Below, piece by piece: positions 18,029 through 27,647 of a stretch of DNA of 64,000 bases; position 1 is the first letter of the stretch; the number at the start of each line of letters is the position of its first letter. The stretch covers positions 434,001-498,000 of the forward strand of contig NZ_JAGJEH010000004.1 of NCBI RefSeq assembly GCF_018100925.1. Direction: 5' to 3'. A program made the translations under genes and the position numbers. A model generated the notes under the pieces. That model was not told the DNA's origin and ran no database searches. It saw only the letters and a program-made list of their open reading frames with translations. Source of the stretch: Pseudoalteromonas luteoviolacea (GTDB lineage Bacteria; Pseudomonadota; Gammaproteobacteria; Enterobacterales; Alteromonadaceae).

Positions 18029-18700
18029 TTACATCACTTCAAATTTGTATCCAACGCCATAGACAGAGTGAATAAACTCACTATCTGGGGCAATGTCTTG
18101 TAGTTTTTTGCGTATCTTTTTTATGTGGCTATCGATGGTCCTATCACTGACTACTCGATCATCGTCATAAATTGAGTCCATTAATCGAGCGCGATTGTAG
18201 ACTCGCCCTGGGTGCTTAAACATAGTCTGCAGCAACATGAACTCAACATGCGTAAAATCGGTCCTTTGACCATTATAATTAACAAACAAAGTCTCTTCAT
18301 CTAATAACAGACCAGTTTGTATCGGCGTTGTACTAGTGGTGCGTCTAAGAATAGCTTTAACGCGCGCAACGACTTCTTTTGGACTGTAAGGCTTACAAAC
18401 GTAGTCATCAGCGCCTACCTCTAAACCGAGTAGTCTATCGATTTCTTCGACTTTTGCGGTCGTCATAACAATTGGTACATCTGAGTCTTTACGAACCTGA
18501 GTGCAGATCTCAATGCCGTCCACAGAAGGCAGCATTAAATCCAACAAAATAATGTCAGGTGTAAATGTTCGGATTTTTTTTAACGCTTCAGCACCATCCA
18601 TCACAATATCGAATTCATATCCAGCTTGCTCAAGATATTTACCTAATACAACCGCTAGTTTTTCTTCATCTTCGACAATCAGTACTTTTTGTTTATTCAT
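18029..18700 (-). CDS. OmpR/PhoB-family response regulator, BaeR-like
   Basis: Start set at ATG 18700 (MNKQKVLIVEDEE) with AAGG upstream; the 17 extra codons of a longer frame have no support. The receiver domain has Asp10-Asp11 pocket residues, phospho-acceptor Asp54 (ILLDLMLP) and the Lys in CKPYSP. The C-terminal winged helix ends VYGVGYKFEVM. The segment TAKVEEIDRLLGLEVGADDY closely resembles E. coli BaeR. Partner kinase is encoded 84 bp upstream; the kinase gene 17186-18028 follows without a gap. Confidence 0.88.
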   Translation of the reverse strand: MNKQKVLIVEDEEKLAVVLGKYLEQAGYEFDIVMDGAEALKKIRTFTPDIILLDLMLPSVDGIEICTQVRKDSDVPIVMTTAKVEEIDRLLGLEVGADDYVCKPYSPKEVVARVKAILRRTTSTTPIQTGLLLDEETLFVNYNGQRTDFTHVEFMLLQTMFKHPGRVYNRARLMDSIYDDDRVVSDRTIDSHIKKIRKKLQDIAPDSEFIHSVYGVGYKFEVM

Positions 18701-18784
18701 TTCAATGCCTTGGTGGTACTTATCAGCTGTTAGTTTTGAATATATCAGCAATATTTACAAGATCCGGGGTAGCCAAATAGTCAT

Positions 18785-20266
18785 TTATTGCTCAAGAGGA
18801 AGCAATACATCGACGCTAACACCACCCAACTCGCTTTCACTTGCTTTGATAGAGCCATTATGTGCTTGAACAATACTGGCACAAATAGCAAGCCCCAATC
18901 CAGATCCCCCTGAAGCCCTATCTCTAGCCTTATCCACTCGGTAGAGCCTATCAAATAGTTTTGGCAGCAATTCAGGATCTACACCTGGGCCACTGTCTTG
19001 CCATCGGATCGACAGATGGTTTTCTTCTTGAGAGATCACAACCTTAATTTTACCGGCTAACGCATCGCTAGAGTCAGTATAACGCAGCGTATTTTGCATA
19101 AAATTACCAAACAACTGAGAAAGCCGTGCTTCGTCACAATAAAGCACCGTCTCTGATTGTACATCGATCGCCCATTCAAAGTGCCTGCTCTTCAATGTGG
19201 CTAAGTGCGCATCAAAAGTATGGCCAATTATCTCTGAAATATCACACTCTGACATGTGGTAACTGAGCGATCCTCTATCTGACATAGAAAGCTGGTGTAA
19301 ATCATCTACCAATTTTGTTAGCCGATTAATCTCATCATAGAGTGAATGGAGCTGTGCCTCATCCGACTCGATAATGCCATCAATCATCCCTTCAAGCTCA
19401 GCTTTAAATACCGCAATAGGTGTTCTCAATTCGTGGGAAATATCGGCGATCCATTGCTGTCTAGAGTGCTGATTTTCCGCCAATGTAATTGCCAATGTGT
19501 TTAAATCTCGGGCAAGCAGTCCAAGCTCATCTTTACTATATGATTTAAAAGGCGCTTCGTAATTACCTGACGCTATTTTTTTTGCCGCAGCTCTTAACGA
19601 TAGAACTGGCGCGACTAAAAAGCGGCTAAATGGAATAGCTAATAGGCTACTAACTAGCATCGCTATAATCGCAATACCTAAAAACCAATGCTGCTGCCTG
19701 TTGGCAAAAACTGAATCTAATGAATTGCTTATTTCAAGGCCATTTTCAAGCCCAATATACCCGAGAAGCTTGCCTGAATTGTCTTCATTTTCATGCACTT
19801 CGAGCCAAAGTGTTTTATTCTTACTGTCCTTTTTTCCCTTCAATAACTCACCAGTAGCTGACTTAAATACCAGCCTAGCTTGTGCCCCTCGCATGTGCCT
19901 AGGAGGACGGTCTTCTCTTCCTTCACGTCTTTCTGGTTCAGCCGCCCTATGATGCCTAGGAGGCCCTCTTCGTGGGCGTTTCACCATATCGTCGATCTCT
20001 TCTTGTGATCGACCATGAAATTCTCCAACCAACCTTGTCCAATGAGGGTTTCTTCTTGTCATCCACCCTTCACCGTAGTTTTCAAAATTCTCTCTGATAG
20101 TTGGCAAAATTGCGGTTAATTTAGCGCGACTACTGTCTTGCAAGTATTCTCTAAAGCTCTTTTCAAAGGCTAGCTGATTTGCATAGTACACTGCCGATAT
20201 AAGCACTGCATTAACTAACAGCAATATAGCTAGCAGCTTTCTTCTAAGGGTTAACCTCATCGACAC
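18785..20266 (-). CDS. Sensor histidine kinase, BaeS-like, with His/Arg/Pro-rich sensor insert
   Basis: A 493-aa inner-membrane kinase. Membrane helices near 10-27 and 195-217 frame a periplasmic sensor domain. HAMP follows (about 218-265), then the dimerisation helix with His278 (ISHELRTPIAVFK), and ATP-binding boxes N (FGNFMQNTLRY), G1 (DSGPGV) and G2 (GGSGLGLAI). Residues about 97-126 of the sensor are extremely rich in Arg, Pro and His (RRGPPRHHRA and PPRHMRG), unlike classical BaeS; metal, polyanion or acid sensing is possible but unproven. Pairs with the regulator downstream. Confidence 0.88.
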   Translation of the reverse strand: MSMRLTLRRKLLAILLLVNAVLISAVYYANQLAFEKSFREYLQDSSRAKLTAILPTIRENFENYGEGWMTRRNPHWTRLVGEFHGRSQEEIDDMVKRPRRGPPRHHRAAEPERREGREDRPPRHMRGAQARLVFKSATGELLKGKKDSKNKTLWLEVHENEDNSGKLLGYIGLENGLEISNSLDSVFANRQQHWFLGIAIIAMLVSSLLAIPFSRFLVAPVLSLRAAAKKIASGNYEAPFKSYSKDELGLLARDLNTLAITLAENQHSRQQWIADISHELRTPIAVFKAELEGMIDGIIESDEAQLHSLYDEINRLTKLVDDLHQLSMSDRGSLSYHMSECDISEIIGHTFDAHLATLKSRHFEWAIDVQSETVLYCDEARLSQLFGNFMQNTLRYTDSSDALAGKIKVVISQEENHLSIRWQDSGPGVDPELLPKLFDRLYRVDKARDRASGGSGLGLAICASIVQAHNGSIKASESELGGVSVDVLLPLEQ

Positions 20267-20471
20267 TCCATAAAAATCAAAGACAAAAGCAGTAACTTGG
20301 CAACCAACCTCCCGATTATTGTTACGTGGTTCAACACAGGTAGCACAAGTCGCATATATATACGGTTGGTTTGTAGTCTACTGCAGAAATTATTAAATAA
20401 GATTGTGCAAAAACAGTGGAAGTTAGGTAAGCGAAGGCTATGAATTTCCCTTCGCCATGGATTTAAACGTC

Positions 20472-20768
20472 TTAGTTAAACTGAACGATTTCTAGACCAA
20501 CGACGTAACTGTCTTCTGTGGCTTCATTACTGCTGCAACGAACAACTTTAGCACTGGCATTGAAAGGAGGAATTGTGGTGCTTTTACTGTTGATGAAAAC
20601 TGCAACCATCTCCCCTATTTCCAACGGATGTTCAATTTCGATTGACAGCCCCGTAGCACTGAGGTCCTGGCAAGTTCCAAGTAATTTTTCACCTGACTGG
20701 TTAACAGTCAACTCTGCTTGCGCATTGACCATCATGCGCATAAAGCGACGCTTATCTTCATGGATCAT
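20472..20768 (-). CDS. PilZ domain protein
   Basis: A 98-aa single-domain protein. The c-di-GMP binding signature is visible: RRFMRM near the N-terminus (RxxxR) and DLSATGLSIE (D/NxSxxG) about 30 residues later. It probably acts as a c-di-GMP receptor. It follows the receiver protein gene by 9 bp, so the two are co-expressed and may form a signalling pair. Confidence 0.88.
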   Translation of the reverse strand: MIHEDKRRFMRMMVNAQAELTVNQSGEKLLGTCQDLSATGLSIEIEHPLEIGEMVAVFINSKSTTIPPFNASAKVVRCSSNEATEDSYVVGLEIVQFN

Positions 20769-20777
20769 AGTGAGCTC

Positions 20778-21161
20778 CTAGACCATATTTTTTATTTTTT
20801 CCAAAAGCGATTGCATAGCGAATGGCTTTACTACATATTCATCACAACCTGCTTCATATCCTGCTTGTTTTTCTTGTTCAGATTCTAGACCTGATACCAT
20901 CATGACCGGAATATCTTTGGTTTCGGGTGTATTTTTCAACATGCGGCAAGTGTCATACCCGTCTAACCCGGGCATACAGACGTCCAATAAAATGACATCT
21001 GGAGGATCTGCTATCGCATTAGATAAACAACTGATCCCCGATTCCGCATAACTGAATTTAAACGCATCTGACAAAGCCATCGACAACATTTCGTAGTTAA
21101 AGTACTCATCATCAACAACTAACACATGCGGTGTTCTACTCCGTCTTTGCTGCGTGGACAT
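20778..21161 (-). CDS. Single-domain response regulator (receiver only)
   Basis: Start chosen at ATG 21161 (MSTQQRRSRTPHVLVVDDEY) with AAGGAAG about 11 nt upstream; a longer TTG start is less likely. The protein is one CheY-like receiver: acidic pocket VVDDE (15-19), phospho-acceptor Asp60 (ILLDVCMPG) and conserved Lys in VVKPF. No output domain. Encoded 9 bp upstream of a PilZ gene, which suggests that phosphorylation and c-di-GMP inputs meet here; the cognate kinase is not nearby. Confidence 0.87.
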   Translation of the reverse strand: MSTQQRRSRTPHVLVVDDEYFNYEMLSMALSDAFKFSYAESGISCLSNAIADPPDVILLDVCMPGLDGYDTCRMLKNTPETKDIPVMMVSGLESEQEKQAGYEAGCDEYVVKPFAMQSLLEKIKNMV

Positions 21162-21246
21162 AGTCAATGTCGCTTCCTTATCACAATCCAAAAATTTATA
21201 TCCTCTTATTAAGGTAATTGGCTGAAAGCAAAATGCAAGTCAATTC

Positions 21247-24200
21247 CTATAAATCCAACTCATTTAACGCATTCATAACACGCTTAGCTGAAATTGGATA
21301 AGGTGTACCTAAGGTTTGAGCGAACAAAGACACTCTTAGTTCCTGTAACATCCAAAAAATATGTGTCAAACCATCTGGTATTGGCATTCCCTTGGCCACC
21401 TTCTTACACTTTTGAGCATACAACTCAGATACCTTATCTAACTCTAGTACGCATAAACGATCTCGGTTAGGGTCCACAGGTAATTTTTCTAATCGTTTTT
21501 CTATCGCTCTGAGATAACGCAATAAATCTGGCATTTTGTCTGCACCATGCCCACTGACAAATCCCTTAAATATGAGCGACTCCAATTGAGACTTAATATC
21601 ACCATGAGCCGTGATCATGGTTAAATCTACCCGACCTTTCATTCGCTTATTGACACTATGCGCAATACTCAATACTTGCTCAACCTGTGAGGCTATTTCT
21701 ACAACTTTGTCACCGAGTTCGCCGCGAATAAACTCTTTTGCAGTTTCAAACTCAGCCTCATCTCGGATGGCTTCAAACCGTCCTAATAAACTATCTACAC
21801 CTGCTGCTGTGCAATCAGCAATAAGATCATGGATCTTCCCAAAAGGATTGAAATATAAGCCAAGCTTCGCCTTGTTAGGCAAGTGTTGCTGTAAATACTT
21901 CACTGGCGATGGAATGTTTAACAATACCAAGCGTCGTAGCCCGAGTTGATGTGCTTGCGCTGCCTTTTCAGGGTGGTCAAACAATGTGATCGCTGTGCTG
22001 TCTTTTTTATCTACCAAAGCAGGGAAAGCCTTTATCTCATATCCACCTTGTGTTTTGGTATACTCTTGAGGTAGCTCTCCAAATCCCCATTCTGTAAGGT
22101 TTTCTTGCTCAATTCCTTTTTCTGCCACTTTAGAGAGGGTTTGTGATACTTTGCCTTGTAATTGCTCTTTCAATGCATCAAGATCAAATCCATGGGCAAT
22201 CACTTTGCCATTGTCATCAACCACCTCAAATTGCATTTTTAAATGCGTTTCAAGTGAACCTGTATCCCAATCATCTTGTGTAACTTTAACACCTGTCATT
22301 CGTAATAGCCGCGTTGCAAGCGACTCTAACAGCGAACCTTGCAACGGCTCTATGGAGGCCAACACAGCATCTGCGTAATTTGGCGCAGGCACGAAGTTTC
22401 TTCTTAACGTTTTTGGTAAGCTTTTAATCAGCGCGCAAATTAAGTCATGCCTCAATGCCGGAATATGCCAATCAAAACCTTCGTTTTGTACTTGATTCAA
22501 TAAAGCTAAAGGAACATTAACAGTCACACCATCTACCGATTTACCGGGCTCAAAATGATAGCTCAAAGGCAGAATCAAATTGCCTTGCTGCCACACATCA
22601 GGGTAATCAAAAGCAGTTACTTTATCAGCACCATGCTGCATTAAAGACTCGCGGTTCATATGCAAAACTCGTTTGTCACTTTGCTTTTTGAACCAATGAT
22701 TAAATGCTGCTCGATTGTTCACGTCACTAGGAATACGTTCGTCATAAAACTCAAACATGGTTTGTTCATCAACCAAGATATCTCGACGTCTAGCTTTGTT
22801 TTCTAACGATTGGATCTCTTCAACAAGAGAGTGATTATATTCCAAAAACTGCGCTTTTTGACCAAGTTGTTGGCCGATTAAAGCCTCTTTAATGAAAAGC
22901 TCTCGGCTCATCACCGGGTCAATTTGGCTATAGACCGTGCGTTTTTTGGAAACAATGGTTAGGCCATATAGAGTTTGTTGTTCAAACGCGATAACCGCAC
23001 CTTGTTTCTTTTCCCAGTGTGGTTCACTATAACTGCGCTTGACTAAGTGTTGAGCGAGTGGCGCAACCCATGTCAAATCAATCTTGGCATTGATCCGGGC
23101 ATACAGTTTGCTGGTTTCAACGAGTTCTGCGGACATCAACCATTTAGGGCTCTTTTTAAATAAAGCAGAACCAGGGAAAATATGAAATAAGCTATTACGT
23201 GCCCCTTTGTAATGTTGTTTCTCATCTTTCATACCTATATGGCTGAGCATACCACTTAGCAAAGATTGATGAATGGCTTCGAAACTCGCTTCGTTTCCAG
23301 ATCCTTTATAGTCCATTTCATCACAGACTGTTTTGAGCTGATAAACAATGTCTTGCCATTCTCGGATGCGCATATAGGCCAAAAAGTCTTTCTGACATTG
23401 TTTTCTAAACTGACTTCGAGAAAGGGCCTCCTGCTGCTCTTCAAGGTACTGCCAAAGATTCAAAAATGCCATAAAGTCTGAGTTTGGGTCTTCAAACCTG
23501 CCGTGTTTTTCATCGGCAGCACCGCGCTTTTCTTGTGGCCTCTCTCGAGGATCTTGGATAGACAAGGCCGCAGCTATAACAATCACTTCATTTAGCGCGC
23601 CTTGGTCGACTGACGCCATCACCATTTTTGCCAAGCGGGGATCAATTGGCAAGCGACTAAGCTTTCGACCCGCTGGTGTTAACTTAGCGTTTTCTCGGCG
23701 TGAAGCCGCTTTTACAGCACCAAGCTCTTCAAGTAATGCCATTCCGTCTTTGATATTTCGGCTATCGGGAGCTTGCACAAAAGGAAACTTTGCAATATCA
23801 CCTAACCCCAGAGCCAACATCTGAAGGATAACGGATGCCAGATTCGTTCTCAGAATTTCAGGATCGGTAAACTCTGGTCGAGATACAAAATCCTCTTCAG
23901 AATACAGCCTGATACAAATACCCGCAGCGACACGTCCACAGCGTCCCATTCTCTGGTTAGCACTTGCTTGAGAAACCGCCTCAATAGGAAGCCGTTGTAC
24001 TTTAGTACGGTAACTGTAGCGACTTATACGAGCAGTACCCGGGTCAATTACATATCGGATCCCTGGCACTGTTAACGACGTTTCTGCAACATTAGTTGCG
24101 AGTACAATTCGGCGGTGGCTATGGGGCGCAAATATACGATTTTGTTCAGCATTAGATAAACGAGCAAACAAAGGTAGAATCTCAACACCTTTTAAATTGC

Positions 24201-25128
24201 GTTTCGACAACGCGTCGGCTGTATCTCGGATCTCTCGTTCGCCGTTCATAAATATTAATATATCACCCGACCCAGCTTCGCACAGCTCATCCACTGCATC
24301 AAAAATACCTTGGAGTTGATCGTTTTCAGCTTCACTCTGATCGCCTGAAATATCAACTACAGGTCGATAACGCACTTCAACGGGAAAAGTTCTTCCCGAT
24401 ACTTCAATGATAGGGGCATTGTTAAAGTGCTTAGAAAAGCGTTCAGGATCTATGGTTGCTGAAGTAATTATTACTTTAAGATCAGGTCTTTTTGGCAGTA
24501 AATTTTTTAAATAACCGAGAATAAAATCAATATTTAAACTACGTTCGTGCGCTTCGTCGATGATAATGGTGTCATACTGGTTTAGGAATCTATCTTGCTG
24601 AATTTCAGCAAGCAAAATACCATCAGTCATTAACTTAACGTAACTTTTATCCGATACTTGGTCGCTGAACCTAATTTTAAAGCCAACTTCCTCACCAAGC
24701 TCACAACCAACTTCTTCGGCAATGCGATTGGCAACGCTTCTAGCAGCAAGACGGCGCGGTTGAGTGTGCCCAATATACCCGTCAATACCGCGGCCTAGCT
24801 CTAAACAAATTTTGGGAAGCTGAGTCGTTTTACCTGAGCCAGTTTCACCAGCGACGATCACCACTTGGTTCTCAGCTATCGCTTTCTTAATGTCTTCTTT
24901 TTTCTGGCTTACAGGTAAAGACTCTGGGTAAGTTACCTCTGGCAACCCTTCTTGGCGTTGAATTTTTAACTGCTGGCTACGTGCAATAGATTCGCCGATC
25001 TGAGCAACTACTCTTTGTTGCTTTTTTTCATCGGCTATTTTTTTAACACCTTGCAGACGTTTTTTAAATAGAAACTGATCCTTCTTCAAACAGAAAGGAA
25101 TATCTGAATATAACGACTTTAAGTCCAC
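21247..25128 (-). CDS. hrpA: ATP-dependent RNA helicase HrpA (DEAH box)
   Basis: Large DEAH/RHA helicase, about 1293-1308 aa (E. coli HrpA 1300), acting on structured RNA and stalled ribosomes. Motif I is GETGSGKT (about 94-101), motif II DEAH (about 191-194), SAT motif in ITSATIDPE, and motif VI QRMGRCGR. The C-terminal half is the DUF3418 region of HrpA. I favour a GTG start at 25128, with AAGGTG 7 nt upstream and homology starting right after it. A TTG at 25173 would add 15 residues. The CBS gene lies 79 bp upstream on the same strand. Confidence 0.93.
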   Translation of the reverse strand: MDLKSLYSDIPFCLKKDQFLFKKRLQGVKKIADEKKQQRVVAQIGESIARSQQLKIQRQEGLPEVTYPESLPVSQKKEDIKKAIAENQVVIVAGETGSGKTTQLPKICLELGRGIDGYIGHTQPRRLAARSVANRIAEEVGCELGEEVGFKIRFSDQVSDKSYVKLMTDGILLAEIQQDRFLNQYDTIIIDEAHERSLNIDFILGYLKNLLPKRPDLKVIITSATIDPERFSKHFNNAPIIEVSGRTFPVEVRYRPVVDISGDQSEAENDQLQGIFDAVDELCEAGSGDILIFMNGEREIRDTADALSKRNLKGVEILPLFARLSNAEQNRIFAPHSHRRIVLATNVAETSLTVPGIRYVIDPGTARISRYSYRTKVQRLPIEAVSQASANQRMGRCGRVAAGICIRLYSEEDFVSRPEFTDPEILRTNLASVILQMLALGLGDIAKFPFVQAPDSRNIKDGMALLEELGAVKAASRRENAKLTPAGRKLSRLPIDPRLAKMVMASVDQGALNEVIVIAAALSIQDPRERPQEKRGAADEKHGRFEDPNSDFMAFLNLWQYLEEQQEALSRSQFRKQCQKDFLAYMRIREWQDIVYQLKTVCDEMDYKGSGNEASFEAIHQSLLSGMLSHIGMKDEKQHYKGARNSLFHIFPGSALFKKSPKWLMSAELVETSKLYARINAKIDLTWVAPLAQHLVKRSYSEPHWEKKQGAVIAFEQQTLYGLTIVSKKRTVYSQIDPVMSRELFIKEALIGQQLGQKAQFLEYNHSLVEEIQSLENKARRRDILVDEQTMFEFYDERIPSDVNNRAAFNHWFKKQSDKRVLHMNRESLMQHGADKVTAFDYPDVWQQGNLILPLSYHFEPGKSVDGVTVNVPLALLNQVQNEGFDWHIPALRHDLICALIKSLPKTLRRNFVPAPNYADAVLASIEPLQGSLLESLATRLLRMTGVKVTQDDWDTGSLETHLKMQFEVVDDNGKVIAHGFDLDALKEQLQGKVSQTLSKVAEKGIEQENLTEWGFGELPQEYTKTQGGYEIKAFPALVDKKDSTAITLFDHPEKAAQAHQLGLRRLVLLNIPSPVKYLQQHLPNKAKLGLYFNPFGKIHDLIADCTAAGVDSLLGRFEAIRDEAEFETAKEFIRGELGDKVVEIASQVEQVLSIAHSVNKRMKGRVDLTMITAHGDIKSQLESLIFKGFVSGHGADKMPDLLRYLRAIEKRLEKLPVDPNRDRLCVLELDKVSELYAQKCKKVAKGMPIPDGLTHIFWMLQELRVSLFAQTLGTPYPISAKRVMNALNELDL

Positions 25129-25207
25129 TACACGACACCTTGAAAATTCCAAAATCGCCGCGTAGTCTACCAAAACCTATGGGATCTACCCAAATAAAAA
25201 CAGACTT

Positions 25208-25636
25208 TTAGACAAATCTGTTCCCTGATTCATAGGTATCGTGTAAATGTTTATCGAATGCGAGTAAAACATGAGCACGAGTTATCACGCCCATTAACCT
25301 GCCATCTTCGTCACAAACTGGGTATAGCTTAGGCTTGTCATTCGACATTTTATCCGCAATTTGCAAGATGCTATCTTCGGGACTTACACACACCGGCGCG
25401 GTATTCATAACGTCTGATACAATGCTGTGCGACTCATTTTGATAGGTCGCTTCTAACATCTTTTTAATACAATCTTGCTCAGACAAAAAGCCTATTACTT
25501 TATGATGGTCATCTAAAACAGGGCCGCCAGACTGCCCACTTTGTAAAAGTTTCTCAACCGCCATTTCAACACGCATATCTGAACTAAACGTTACTGGTCT
25601 GTGATTGAGATAATCTGCTACTTTAACTGATTGCAT
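25208..25636 (-). CDS. CBS-pair domain protein
   Basis: A 142-aa protein made of two CBS motifs (about 8-60 and 75-135: HRPVTFSSDMRVEMAVEKLL and MNTAPVCVSPEDSILQIADK), a Bateman module that usually binds adenosyl ligands. No other domain or signal peptide, so likely a free-standing cytoplasmic regulatory module. Partner unknown. A probable terminator of the upstream peptidase gene separates it from its neighbour. Confidence 0.88.
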   Translation of the reverse strand: MQSVKVADYLNHRPVTFSSDMRVEMAVEKLLQSGQSGGPVLDDHHKVIGFLSEQDCIKKMLEATYQNESHSIVSDVMNTAPVCVSPEDSILQIADKMSNDKPKLYPVCDEDGRLMGVITRAHVLLAFDKHLHDTYESGNRFV

Positions 25637-25651
25637 TGTTTATTCCCCCAA

Positions 25652-25687
25652 ATAAAATGCCAGCCAATATTATAATAGTAGCTGGCA
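25652..25687 (-). terminator. Probable terminator of the isoaspartyl peptidase gene
   Basis: Stem TGCCAGC (25659-25665) with GCTGGCA (25681-25687) and a 16-nt AT-rich loop. On the minus strand it is followed by TTTTATTT. It lies 37 bp beyond the peptidase stop. Confidence 0.6.
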
Positions 25688-25723
25688 CTGAAAAATTTGC
25701 CTAAGAATCAACAATTGCTAACA

Positions 25724-26752
25724 CTATTTAAAAATTCCAACATAAGTTGGCGTATGGCTAGACTTGCTCGCTCTGTACATCCCTTTAGTGTTAAACGGCA
25801 TGCTGATATTGCCTTTTTTATCGACAATAATGACACCGCCAGTGCCACCTGCTTTATACATGGGCCCGAAAATAACTTCTTTGCCTGCTTTCTCTATTGA
25901 TATATTTTGATATGAAACCCGCGCACAGATATCCGCCGCAACGTTGTATCGAATAAAATACTCACCATGACCTGTCGCGGAAACAGCACAAGAAGCGTTA
26001 TCAGCAAAAGTACCCGCACCTATTATGGGTGAATCGCCAATGCGACCGTAGCGCTTTGCAGTCATGCCACCAGTTGAAGTTCCCGCAGCTAAGTTGCCGT
26101 TCTTATCCAGCGCAACAGCGCCCACAGTACCCATTTTAAAGGCTTGCGGCAATGCCTTGTGCATAGCTTGATAACCCTTGGTGCCGCTTTCTTGCTGCTT
26201 GAGTTTCTCTTTGGCACGCAGCAACGATTCATACCGATGAGGCGTATTAAAATATTGTGAATTAACCAGCTCTAAGCCTTGCTGCTTGGCAAAAGTTTCA
26301 GCCCCCTTCCCACTGAGCATCACATGCACGGAATTATCCATGATCTCACGCGCCAAATTTATGGGGTTTTTAACATGCATCACACCGGAAACTGCGCCGG
26401 CCTGACGGTTTTTGCCATCCATAATAGATGCATCAAGTTCGTGATGACCGTCATAAGTATAAACAGCGCCTTTACCAGCATTAAAAAATGGTGAGTCTTC
26501 TAAAATATTGATTGCCCGGGTAATGGCATCCAAACTATCACCACCTTGATTAAGGATCTGATATCCAGCCTCTACAGCTTCTTGTAATTTTGCCCGATAA
26601 GCTTGTTCTTGTTCTGGTGTAAAACGACTTCTCTCAATTGTGCCTGCCCCACCATGGATAGCGATAGCAACTGGGTTAGCTGATTGCGTTTGTGCTTTAG
26701 CATTTATAGAGGTCAGCAGTGTTAGGGCGGCTAGAACGGTTAACGTGCGCAT
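25724..26752 (-). CDS. Isoaspartyl peptidase / L-asparaginase (Ntn hydrolase), periplasmic
   Basis: A 342-aa plant-type asparaginase precursor, hydrolysing isoaspartyl dipeptides and asparagine. A signal peptide (about 1-20, TLTVLAALTLLTSINAKA) directs it to the periplasm. The self-cleavage site and nucleophile are Gly208-Thr209 (KMGTVGAVALD), splitting the precursor into alpha and beta subunits. Other conserved parts are AIHGGAGTI, NAGKGAVYT and RIGDSPIIGAGTFADN. Monocistronic: terminators stand on both sides. Confidence 0.92.
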   Translation of the reverse strand: MRTLTVLAALTLLTSINAKAQTQSANPVAIAIHGGAGTIERSRFTPEQEQAYRAKLQEAVEAGYQILNQGGDSLDAITRAINILEDSPFFNAGKGAVYTYDGHHELDASIMDGKNRQAGAVSGVMHVKNPINLAREIMDNSVHVMLSGKGAETFAKQQGLELVNSQYFNTPHRYESLLRAKEKLKQQESGTKGYQAMHKALPQAFKMGTVGAVALDKNGNLAAGTSTGGMTAKRYGRIGDSPIIGAGTFADNASCAVSATGHGEYFIRYNVAADICARVSYQNISIEKAGKEVIFGPMYKAGGTGGVIIVDKKGNISMPFNTKGMYRASKSSHTPTYVGIFK

Positions 26753-26890
26753 TCTGTGTTCCTTATTGTTTTTCGTATTTACACATCACTTTATTTTGCA
26801 AGATAAACACTAGGTGAGAAGACTGCAACATAATGCGTTGGAATTGCACAATATATTGATTGGATAATTTATAGTGCGACAATCGAAAAC

Positions 26891-26917
26891 AAAAAAAGCG
26901 CCTTAAGGCGCTTTTTT
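26891..26917. terminator. Bidirectional rho-independent terminator after the SapC-family gene
   Basis: AAAAAAGCGCC / GGCGCTTTTTT, an almost perfectly self-complementary 26-nt palindrome with minimal loop, with a U-run on either strand. It ends 20 bp before the SapC-family stop codon and ends the receptor / halogenase / SapC block. Confidence 0.92.
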
Positions 26918-26936
26918 GGATTCAAAACATTTAAAA

Positions 26937-27647
26937 TTAAGCTTCTTGAGCTTGAGCTTTTAAACGAGCTAGACGAGCAACTTGGTGAGTTGACGTTAGG
27001 AAAGCAAAAATTGGGGCTAGATAACCACGCTTACGCAGCTCTAGGAAATCTTCGTCGCTTAGTTCATTTAGCTTACGCTCATCTACAAGGTAAATACCGT
27101 TGATGTCTTTCTTTTCACCAGCAATTTCAACTGTCAAAGTTTGCTGAACCAAAAGCTCTTTATCAGCAAGGTATTGAGTGAATACTTCTGTAACACGTGC
27201 AAACTCAACGTAGTTTACTAGCGCTTCTTTACGACGCTCAAGGTACTCAGTTTCTTTGCCATCAGTGAATAGCGCATTGCCTTCTTCCTCGTTTACAAGC
27301 GGGCTTGCTTCATCGATAACGATACCAAACTGATCTTCTTCAGGGTGCTTTACTAGGCCAAATGGGTAACGTGCCGCTGCAAGAGGTGCAAAACCTGCTT
27401 GCCACTGACCATCTTTCACGTAAAGGTTTTCACCTGGCTCTAAGCCAAATAGCGCAACCGCTTGAAACTTACCAGATTCAGTATTCTTAACAAACGCCAT
27501 TGGGAACTCAGTCGCTACACGCGCAAACTCATGCGCAACAACTGGGATTAGGTGCTGTGATTTTAAAAATTCAACGTTGATGCCATTTTTAACTTTTAGG
27601 TTGGCATGCTTCTCGTTGTGTAAAGGCTGCACTTGTTGCTCCGCCAT
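26937..27647 (-). CDS. SapC family protein
   Basis: A 236-aa cytoplasmic protein of the SapC family (conserved HLIPVVAHEFARVATEFPMA and FEPGENLYV-like segment LEPGENLYVKDGQWQ, plus the Pro-Phe-Gly block RYPFGL). The family was named from the Campylobacter S-layer protein export locus, but members beside TonB receptors have no established function. Here it follows a tryptophan-halogenase-like gene and a TonB receptor, an association seen in many sugar-scavenging Alteromonadales and Caulobacterales. A 338-bp gap separates it from the halogenase, so it probably has its own promoter; GGAG lies about 6 nt before the ATG. Confidence 0.85.
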   Translation of the reverse strand: MAEQQVQPLHNEKHANLKVKNGINVEFLKSQHLIPVVAHEFARVATEFPMAFVKNTESGKFQAVALFGLEPGENLYVKDGQWQAGFAPLAAARYPFGLVKHPEEDQFGIVIDEASPLVNEEEGNALFTDGKETEYLERRKEALVNYVEFARVTEVFTQYLADKELLVQQTLTVEIAGEKKDINGIYLVDERKLNELSDEDFLELRKRGYLAPIFAFLTSTHQVARLARLKAQAQEA

